DNA from: a virus
Length of the DNA stretch: 24,812 nucleotides
Direction: 5' to 3' (one strand)
Virus record (IMG/VR): IMGVR_UViG_3300025648_000081
Coordinates: 1 to 24,812 of that record
Shown piece after piece: positions 1 to 3,957 of the stretch. A model generated the notes under the pieces. That model was not told the DNA's origin, ran no database searches, and worked only from the letters and a program-made list of their open reading frames with translations. Every line of letters starts with the position of its first letter. Position 1 is the first letter of the stretch. The position numbers and the translations under genes are program-made.

Positions 1-62
1 GCCGCTAAAGCAACCTTTGCCTTTTCTGCACTGCTAAATGTCTTACGTTTACTCTCGCTCAT
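1..62 (-). CDS. IS3-family transposase OrfA, N-terminal fragment (partial)
   Basis: The frame starts at ATG 62 and runs off the left edge, encoding MSESKRKTFSSAEKAKVALA. This lysine-rich opening is typical of the helix-turn-helix OrfA (InsE/transposase_8) of IS3-family elements, which binds the terminal repeats. A purine-rich stretch (AGGAAAAAGGG on the minus strand) lies just upstream as a ribosome binding site. The terminal repeat is 60 bp upstream, a normal distance for these elements. Only about 20 residues are visible, so integrity and the OrfA/OrfB frameshift cannot be judged. Confidence 0.8.
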   Translation of the reverse strand, partial: MSESKRKTFSSAEKAKVALA

Positions 63-122
63 GGTTAAACCCTTTTTCCTGACAGGCTATAGCTTAAACT
101 ATTGTCCTGAATTTGGGGTCCA
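1..122 (-). mobile_element. End of an IS3-family insertion sequence (truncated by window)
   Basis: On the minus strand the element begins TGGACCCCAAATTCAGGACA at position 122. This has the TG-start terminal inverted repeat form of IS3-family elements. About 60 bp in, the reading frame of a typical OrfA transposase begins. Only this end is inside the window, so the partner repeat, target duplication and OrfB cannot be seen. The element abuts the 3' side of the small-gene operon of the phage left arm, and no phage gene is visibly interrupted within the window. The family call rests on the terminus form and the OrfA N-terminus. Confidence 0.8.
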
Positions 123-201
123 CTATAAATCGTGTATTTTATTTGCTATTTTTTCGAATCTTAAAAATAATAAAATTCCGTATATTGGGTGAACAATTGT
201 A

Positions 202-486
202 TTATGGAATAACCATTGGATTTCTTTTTTCATTTTCATTCCTTTTTGTTTTGATTAGGCGGTCTACTGCCAGCACGGTGTCGGCCATTCTTTGGATTTC
301 GTCGGGTTTGGCTTTATATAGGGCTGCGTAGATTTTCTTTTTTTTGCCGCTGCTGTTTTTGCGTTTGTCGGCCAGTTGGGATTTGTAGCTGCCCCCACTG
401 CTGGCGGCTATGGAGCAGTGGAGGATGTCTTGGTGGATGTCTTGGAGGTCTGCGAGGGGCAGACCCATTAGGATTTGGGCTAGCAT
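202..486 (-). CDS. Small unknown protein, last gene of the left minus-strand operon
   Basis: A 94-residue frame starting MLAQILMGLPLADLQDIHQD. I do not recognise a family. The N-terminal third looks like amphipathic helix, the middle is Ser/Gly- and Lys-rich, and the C-terminus is Arg/Asn-rich, ending NPMVIP. The chosen ATG (486) overlaps the stop of the upstream helix-turn-helix gene (ATGCTAG), which suggests translational coupling. A GTG at 519 would add 11 residues but needs a 40-nt overlap. Neither start has a good Shine-Dalgarno sequence. It ends 79 bp before the IS terminus and may originally have been followed by integrase or other left-end genes; that is inference. Confidence 0.55.
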   Translation of the reverse strand: MLAQILMGLPLADLQDIHQDILHCSIAASSGGSYKSQLADKRKNSSGKKKKIYAALYKAKPDEIQRMADTVLAVDRLIKTKRNENEKRNPMVIP

Positions 487-725
487 TTGTTGGGCTTGCG
501 GGTTATGAATTGGAGGCACGCTTGGTTAAATTGTATTTCTTTGGGTATTTTTATTGGGTCGGCTGGTGTGGTCATGGCAGCGTGGAGTTGTTGGGGGTCG
601 TATAAATAGGTGTGGCTGATTTTTTGGATGTGTTTGATTTTTGCTTGTTTTAATTTTTGTGAGACGGTGCGGGTGCTGACGCGGTAGTAAGCAGCCGCTT
701 CGACTTGGGTGATGAGTGCGTTCAT
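480..725 (-). CDS. Small helix-turn-helix protein, possible excisionase/regulator
   Basis: An 81-residue protein starting MNALITQVEAAAYYRVSTRT. Residues of about 6-45 read as a helix-turn-helix of the MerR/excisionase type (HTH_17-like): VEAAAYYRVSTRTVSQKLK followed by a basic stretch and a YLYDPQQL segment resembling a wing and helix. The start is placed at ATG 725 because it overlaps the stop of the upstream gene as ATGA, the usual coupling in this phage. An in-frame ATG at 767 would lie inside the upstream gene. Its place in a left-end operon next to the missing integrase side makes an Xis-like or regulatory role plausible, but this is inference. Confidence 0.6.
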   Translation of the reverse strand: MNALITQVEAAAYYRVSTRTVSQKLKQAKIKHIQKISHTYLYDPQQLHAAMTTPADPIKIPKEIQFNQACLQFITRKPNKC

Positions 726-886
726 GGTTTTTTTACTCGCGGGTCGTGTTGGTTGGTGACGCGCCATTGGTCGCCTTTGTGGCGGAGGGTGGTGAAGTAA
801 ATGCCTGTATTTTTGGTGATGCGGTTGGCAAATTGGGTGGCGCGGTGGAAGGTGTAGGTTGATGGGGATATAAAAATGGGGAGCAT
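722..886 (-). CDS. Unknown 54-residue protein in the left small-gene operon
   Basis: Starts at ATG 886, two nucleotides after the stop of the preceding 46-residue ORF, and ends in an ATGA overlap with the helix-turn-helix gene. The sequence begins MLPIFISPSTYTFHRATQFA and is basic and rich in Thr, Arg and Lys, with no Cys. It reads as a small mixed-fold protein with no motif I recognise. The longer frame upstream to 976 is Pro-rich and overlaps the 46-residue ORF, so I reject that extension. The gene is supported mainly by the regular operon spacing on both sides. Confidence 0.5.
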   Translation of the reverse strand: MLPIFISPSTYTFHRATQFANRITKNTGIYFTTLRHKGDQWRVTNQHDPRVKKP

Positions 887-888
887 GG

Positions 889-1029
889 TTAGAAGCTTAG
901 GGCGTGGCTGAGGGCGGTTATTAGTTTTTTTAGGAGTGCGCGGTGGGGTTGGGCGCGGTGGTTGCGGGTTTGCCATAGGGCCATGTTGTGGCCTATTAGG
1001 TTTTTTGGGAGTGGGGTTAGGTTTTTCAT
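889..1029 (-). CDS. Unknown 46-residue basic protein, first gene of the left operon
   Basis: A short frame starting at ATG 1029 with an AAGGA ribosome binding site 6 nt upstream, encoding MKNLTPLPKNLIGHNMALWQ then a basic, Arg/His/Lys-rich helix-like C-terminus. It has the best ribosome binding site of the four small genes and sits directly behind a terminator-like hairpin (1066-1041) and a possible promoter. It is followed after 2 nt by the 54-residue gene. No family recognised. Short basic proteins of this size at phage left ends often have regulatory or host-interaction roles, but nothing in the sequence shows which. Confidence 0.5.
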   Translation of the reverse strand: MKNLTPLPKNLIGHNMALWQTRNHRAQPHRALLKKLITALSHALSF

Positions 1030-1040
1030 GGTTTGTCCTT

Positions 1041-1066
1041 AAAAAAAGGCCGCTTTTTAGGGCGGC
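1041..1066 (-). terminator. Terminator-like hairpin in the leader of the left operon (candidate attenuator)
   Basis: On the minus strand GCCGC, an 8-nt A-rich loop, and GCGGC are followed by C and seven T, the form of an intrinsic terminator. It lies between the candidate promoter (-10 near 1113-1108) and the first gene. The Shine-Dalgarno AAGGA follows the T run directly. A weaker hairpin (CATCAG, GGTTG loop, CTGATG, 1084-1100) precedes it. This arrangement would stop most transcripts before the operon unless relieved. Confidence 0.55.
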
Positions 1067-1107
1067 GGAGTGGTTGGGGTAAGCATCAGGGTTGCTGATG
1101 TGGGTTT

Positions 1108-1146
1108 ATCATAAACAATTTGTGTGCAAAATAAAACAATTTGTTT
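1108..1146 (-). promoter_or_regulatory. Candidate promoter and two operator palindromes for the left operon
   Basis: Two related palindromes lie 21 bp apart, centre to centre: AAACAATTTGTGT (1113-1125) and the perfect AAACAATTTGTTT (1134-1146). On the minus strand TATGAT (1113-1108) is a reasonable -10; the -35 region is weak and overlaps the second palindrome. The same palindrome with a different central base occurs in the repressor/cro intergenic region, so repressor or Cro binding here is likely. The promoter call is by eye. Confidence 0.5.
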
Positions 1147-1199
1147 AGTTTTTTTTGGGGAGGATTGAAAAAAACTTTTTAAGTCTGGATTTTGGGCAT

Positions 1200-1223
1200 A
1201 AAAAAACCCGCTTGAGGCGGGTT
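1200..1223 (-). terminator. Intrinsic terminator of the repressor-secreted protein-nuclease operon
   Basis: On the minus strand AACCCGC, a 5-nt loop and GCGGGTT form a 7-bp stem followed by a run of T. It lies 57 nt after the stop of the nuclease gene, the last gene of the operon that starts with the repressor. Confidence 0.85.
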
Positions 1224-1279
1224 GGGGTTGATTGAATTTTATTAACTTGATGTTGGGCTGCTGATAATTTTTTTCTGTT

Positions 1280-1849
1280 TTAATGGTGTTTGCAAAGCGA
1301 ATGATCAGCGTAGTGTTTTTTGCCGCTGTCTGTGAGGGTATAGCATCCGCCACGTTGGCCAGTAATGTAGCGGTTATCGGTTGTTGGCTTGCTGTGTCTA
1401 AATTCCCAGGGCGGTGTTGGATTTTTATCTGCCCATAGTCCGGTTTTGTTGGCCTGGGCGGTGGTTTCTAGGTCTGCAATAGTTGGGTCGGTCAGATATT
1501 GGCGATATGCCCATGCGTTGCCTTTTTTGACTTGTTCGGCGTTGGCATCAATGCCGTTGCAGGTAATGCGGGCTAGGGTGCGGTTGTATTTGTCTTTGCC
1601 TTTGTCTTCGACGGTTGCGGTTTTTTTAAGGCATAATTTAGTTAGTGATTGCTTTGATTTTTGGCCAAATGTTTGGGATTTTTCGGGCGCGTCGATTTCG
1701 GTTAGGCGTATTTTAACGGGCTGTTTTTGTGCGTTTAGCACGGTTAGGGTGTCTCCGTCTGATATGCCTATGACTGTGCCGCTCCAGCTGGTGGCGTTTG
1801 CAATTAATGGCAATAAAAATAGTGCTGTTTTAAATGAGTTATTTATCAT
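1280..1849 (-). CDS. Secreted staphylococcal-nuclease-like (thermonuclease) protein
   Basis: A 189-residue protein with an N-terminal signal peptide (MINNSFKTALFLLPLIANA, probable cleavage after ANA) followed by an SNase domain (about residues 22-145). The active-site landmarks of the family are visible: the DGDTL aspartate, the arginine in IRLTEIDAPE with its Asp and Glu, and DKYNRTLARI with the second catalytic arginine. Family members are calcium-dependent phosphodiesterases that cut DNA and RNA. A C-terminal Cys-containing extension (GGCYTLTDSGKKHYADHSLC) follows, as in some bacterial and phage members. The ATG overlaps the end of the upstream secreted-protein gene by 11 nt. The signal peptide places it in the periplasm or outside. 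Position downstream of the repressor suggests expression in the lysogen; its role there is unknown. Confidence 0.9.
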   Translation of the reverse strand: MINNSFKTALFLLPLIANATSWSGTVIGISDGDTLTVLNAQKQPVKIRLTEIDAPEKSQTFGQKSKQSLTKLCLKKTATVEDKGKDKYNRTLARITCNGIDANAEQVKKGNAWAYRQYLTDPTIADLETTAQANKTGLWADKNPTPPWEFRHSKPTTDNRYITGQRGGCYTLTDSGKKHYADHSLCKHH

Positions 1850-2345
1850 TTTCTATTACTTTATCAGCCAGCAATAATGAATAGGCTTCTATTTCAGCAT
1901 AATGTTTTGATTCTTCTTCAAAGTTTTTAAAATCGTCTGAGTTGGCTTCAAATATTGATTTTAATTCACCTTGTTGGGCTATAGCCCAGTGTTTGTGCGC
2001 GTCGATTGCTTCTTCTATGTGCGTTTTGGCTTTTTCGTTTTGTATGCTGGGGGGGTTAATTTCCATTGATGATTTCAATGTGTTTGTGATATTTGTTACT
2101 AATTTTTCTAGTTGTTCGCCTCTTTTGTTTGCGGTGGCTTTTGATGTGTCTTTTGAGTTAAATGCGGATAGCATTAATTTATCAAGTTTTTTTCTGTCAT
2201 TGACTGCGTTGTTTTCGATATTTTCTAATTTTTTATTGATTTCTTTAATTAGGTTAATGTCGTGTTTTTTATCTGCAAATGCTGGTTGGGATGTTTGTAA
2301 AATTATAAAAAAAACTATTAAAATCAGGTTTTTGATGTTTTTCAT
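1839..2345 (-). CDS. Secreted helical protein of unknown function, paired with the nuclease
   Basis: A 168-residue protein with a clear signal peptide (hydrophobic stretch LILIVFFIILQ, probable cleavage AFA/DKK). The mature part is almost entirely charged, Lys/Glu/Asn-rich and predicted by eye to be long alpha-helix or coiled coil, with no cysteine. I recognise no family. It lies between the repressor (36 nt upstream) and the nuclease (11-nt overlap). Translation coupled to the nuclease suggests the two act together, for example as an inhibitor, chaperone or anchor, but this is inference. No strong ribosome binding site precedes the ATG. The gene is AT-rich, as phage cargo genes often are. 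Confidence 0.75.
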   Translation of the reverse strand: MKNIKNLILIVFFIILQTSQPAFADKKHDINLIKEINKKLENIENNAVNDRKKLDKLMLSAFNSKDTSKATANKRGEQLEKLVTNITNTLKSSMEINPPSIQNEKAKTHIEEAIDAHKHWAIAQQGELKSIFEANSDDFKNFEEESKHYAEIEAYSLLLADKVIENDK

Positions 2346-2381
2346 GGATTAATAAAATAATTTTAAAGGTGATTGGGCTGT

Positions 2382-2906
2382 TTATTTTTCACAGGTTTTT
2401 TCTATCATTTCTATAAAATGCGAGGCTGATTTTCGCATGTCTTGGCTTTGTTGCTGTTGTTGGCGGATGACGGGCTGTTGGGTCAATGCATCGGCCATGT
2501 TTTGCAAAATTTTTATGTGATCTTCTGTAAGTAGGCCGCTGGCATGTTTGTTGAGCAGGTCTTCTAACAATGCGCGTAGCTTTACGGGGAGCGCGTTCCA
2601 GTTTTTTTCTTCTAAAGGGGTTTTGGGTGGTATTACCCCATATTCTGAGCTTGGTTCTTTTGTACCATTTGGGTGCGGGGAGGTAAGCTGTTCAACCGTG
2701 ACTTTTAATATTTTTGCGGCTGCTGCTAAATGTTTGTCAGGGAAACCTCGGCTTTTCCAGTTGTTTATGGTTTGCGAGTGATATTCATCAATGCCAAGTT
2801 TTTCGCAAAAAACTTTCATGGCTATGTTTTGTCGCTTAATTTCTTGACAAATATTTGAATAATTAAGCTTTTTTTGTTGTGTGTTTTTATCTATGTTCAT
2901 AAACAT
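2382..2906 (-). CDS. CI-like phage repressor without a peptidase domain
   Basis: A 174-residue protein starting MFMNIDKNTQQKKLNYSNIC. I chose ATG 2906 for its AGGA site 9 nt upstream; ATG 2966 would start inside the operators. Residues of about 20-65 form a Cro/C1-type helix-turn-helix, with SQTINNWKSRGFPDKHLAAA as the recognition segment. The C-terminal half is helical with a Gln run (RQQQQQSQ) and shows no Ser-Lys LexA/CI autoprotease motif. Divergent transcription from the Cro-like gene and flanking palindromic operators support the role of lysogeny repressor. Lack of the S24 domain suggests that induction does not rely on RecA-stimulated self-cleavage. It heads an operon with the secreted helical protein and nuclease. 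Confidence 0.8.
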   Translation of the reverse strand: MFMNIDKNTQQKKLNYSNICQEIKRQNIAMKVFCEKLGIDEYHSQTINNWKSRGFPDKHLAAAAKILKVTVEQLTSPHPNGTKEPSSEYGVIPPKTPLEEKNWNALPVKLRALLEDLLNKHASGLLTEDHIKILQNMADALTQQPVIRQQQQQSQDMRKSASHFIEMIEKTCEK

Positions 2907-2929
2907 AAAGTTTATTCCTATTTTTTTGC

Positions 2930-2984
2930 TTGTTAAACAAACAAATTGTTTGCAATGTTTATACAAAATGTGTAAATTGTAGCC
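2930..2984. promoter_or_regulatory. Divergent promoter/operator region between repressor and Cro-like gene
   Basis: The perfect palindrome AAACAAATTGTTT (2939-2951) and the related TACAAAATGTGTA (2962-2974) lie 23 bp apart, centre to centre. For the plus strand, TTGCAA (2950-2955) and TAAATT (2973-2978) have a 17-bp spacer and would start transcription at or next to the cro ATG. TTATAC (2959-2964) is an alternative -10. I could not assign a clear promoter for the repressor on the minus strand. Confidence 0.6.
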
Positions 2985-3179
2985 ATGACAAATTTAGACC
3001 CCGCTATTAAACATTTCGGCAGCCTCGGCAATGTTGCCAAGGCTATCGGATTAAAACCAATGTCCGCAACGATGTGGAAGAAGCGAGGTTTGCCGCCTGA
3101 GCGAGCCGTGGAAATTGCGGCCGCATCAAATGGGGCTCTAAAACCATCTGAACTTTTGCCTACGTTTAAGTGGGAATGA
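2985..3179 (+). CDS. Cro/YdaS-like DNA-binding protein
   Basis: A 64-residue helix-turn-helix protein with the YdaS/Cro-like pattern: DPAIKHFGSLGNVAKAIGL, then a WKKRGLPPERAVEIAAAS recognition region. YdaS-type proteins act as Cro-like repressors opposite CI in many proteobacterial prophages. It is the first rightward gene and faces the repressor across the operator region. No Shine-Dalgarno precedes the ATG, and the best promoter would place the RNA start close to the ATG, so the message may be leaderless. A perfect-stem terminator follows 46 nt after the stop. Confidence 0.85.
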   Translation: MTNLDPAIKHFGSLGNVAKAIGLKPMSATMWKKRGLPPERAVEIAAASNGALKPSELLPTFKWE

Positions 3180-3225
3180 TTTAACCGCTGGCAGATCGGT
3201 TTGTCTGTTTCCTACTCCTGGGTTT

Positions 3226-3252
3226 GCCCGCTGGTAACAGCGGGCTTTTTTT
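3226..3252 (+). terminator. Intrinsic terminator after the Cro-like gene
   Basis: A perfect 8-bp stem GCCCGCTG / CAGCGGGC with a GTAA tetraloop is followed by seven T. It separates the Cro-like gene from the replication genes, so early transcription must read through it or restart beyond it. Confidence 0.9.
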
Positions 3253-3325
3253 ACACCAGTTTATGCACTGGGCTGATGCGTTGCTATTGGCTTGGTTGGC
3301 TACACTTTTTTACCGAGGTGATCTT

Positions 3326-3586
3326 ATGGACATACAAGCGGTTTTGATGGACAGGGCTAATTTGTCTGTCCGTGAGGGTCAGATTTTGGCTTTGATCTGT
3401 GAGGGGATGACCGATAAAGGGATTGCCCGTCATTTGGCGATTTCTTTGGGTACTGTTCATGCTCATATTGAGCATTTGTATTTAAAGATGGGTGTCCAGT
3501 CTGAGTCTATTAATGTCCGGTGTGCGGCGATTTCTAACGCTGTTTTGCGTGGGATGGTGACGCTGTCTTGGAGGCGCAATGCTTAA
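3326..3586 (+). CDS. Small LuxR/GerE-type helix-turn-helix protein
   Basis: An 86-residue protein made of little more than a GerE/LuxR DNA-binding domain: LSVREGQILALICEGMTDKG, then IARHLAISLGTVHAHIEHLY, matching the four-helix LuxR pattern. No receiver or ligand domain precedes it. The start at ATG 3326 is preceded by GAGGTG at good spacing; an upstream in-frame ATG at 3224 lies in the terminator and is rejected. It is the first gene after the early terminator and overlaps the next ORF by 8 nt. It probably controls phage transcription, but its target is not evident. Confidence 0.8.
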   Translation: MDIQAVLMDRANLSVREGQILALICEGMTDKGIARHLAISLGTVHAHIEHLYLKMGVQSESINVRCAAISNAVLRGMVTLSWRRNA

Positions 3587-3740
3587 GTGTCTGGTGCTAA
3601 GTTGCCATTTGGCACTTAGCTGGTGCGTGATCATTTGGCTGTCTTGTATGTCGTTTGTGCTGCTGATTGTTGATAGTTTTTTGGTTGGCATTGAGCATTT
3701 TGTTGATGGGCTGTTTGATGACAGGTATGGGGATTGGTGA
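3579..3740 (+). CDS. Small membrane protein of unknown function (53 residues)
   Basis: Starts at ATG 3579 with a strong GGAGG site 4 nt upstream and encodes MLKCLVLSCHLALSWCVIIW followed by another hydrophobic stretch (SFVLLIVDSFLVG) and an acidic tail (FVDGLFDDRYGDW). One long or two short membrane segments are likely. It overlaps the LuxR-type gene by 8 nt and ends in a TGATG junction with the next ORF. The strong ribosome binding site and perfect coupling support it as real. No family recognised. Confidence 0.55.
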   Translation: MLKCLVLSCHLALSWCVIIWLSCMSFVLLIVDSFLVGIEHFVDGLFDDRYGDW

Positions 3741-3907
3741 TGGCTAAGCATGTTACGGCTAGTGATAAACGGGCGCGGGCTTTGTTGTTAAAGCCTCGTC
3801 CAAGAGCTAAGCCGATTATGGTGGTGTTTACACCGGCTTTGTCGGATGCAGAAATGCTTGAGCAGGAGCGGATTGCCCGCTGCCGTTTTTATGCTCGGGG
3901 GCGTTGA
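3740..3907 (+). CDS. Small basic protein of unknown function (55 residues)
   Basis: Starts at the ATG of a TGATG junction and encodes MAKHVTASDKRARALLLKPR, then PRAKPIMVVFTPALSDAEML and a basic C-terminus. It is Arg/Lys-rich with no recognised motif. It is followed by another TGATG junction leading into a 16-codon ORF. Its position directly before the replication protein suggests an early regulatory or replication-accessory role, by context only. Confidence 0.5.
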   Translation: MAKHVTASDKRARALLLKPRPRAKPIMVVFTPALSDAEMLEQERIARCRFYARGR

Positions 3908-3957
3908 TGTTTGGCGTAATCCTTTGCTTGTTGCGTAAGCCGGTCTTGGTGTCATGA
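3907..3957 (+). CDS. Possible 16-residue coupling peptide before the replication gene
   Basis: A minimal ORF (MFGVILCLLRKPVLVS) begins at a TGATG junction with the 55-residue gene and ends in an ATGA overlap with the replication protein start. It bridges the 50-nt gap exactly in frame. It may exist only to deliver ribosomes to the next gene; chance is a fair alternative. Confidence 0.3.
   Translation: MFGVILCLLRKPVLVS

Noticed and set aside
193-200. ACAATTGT near the IS as a further operator copy
   Set aside because: Only an 8-bp palindrome lacking the central base and flanks of the four operator sites; likely chance.
113-331. 72-residue plus-strand ORF beside the IS end
   Set aside because: Starts inside the IS terminal repeat and overlaps the left operon gene; hydrophobic low-complexity sequence with no ribosome binding site.
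722-976. Longer 84-residue version of the 54-residue gene
   Set aside because: The extra N-terminus is Pro-rich low complexity and overlaps the better supported 46-residue ORF (889-1029).
1389-2352. Plus-strand ORFs opposite the nuclease and secreted-protein genes
   Set aside because: They are antisense shadows of genes with clear signal peptides and, for the nuclease, catalytic motifs.
3268-3300. Sigma-54 promoter-like GG/GC pattern before the LuxR-type gene
   Set aside because: Only the GG-N10-GC spacing fits; the rest of the -24/-12 consensus does not.
3224-3325. N-terminal extension of the LuxR-type gene
   Set aside because: Would begin within the terminator stem; the ATG at 3326 has a strong GAGGTG site.
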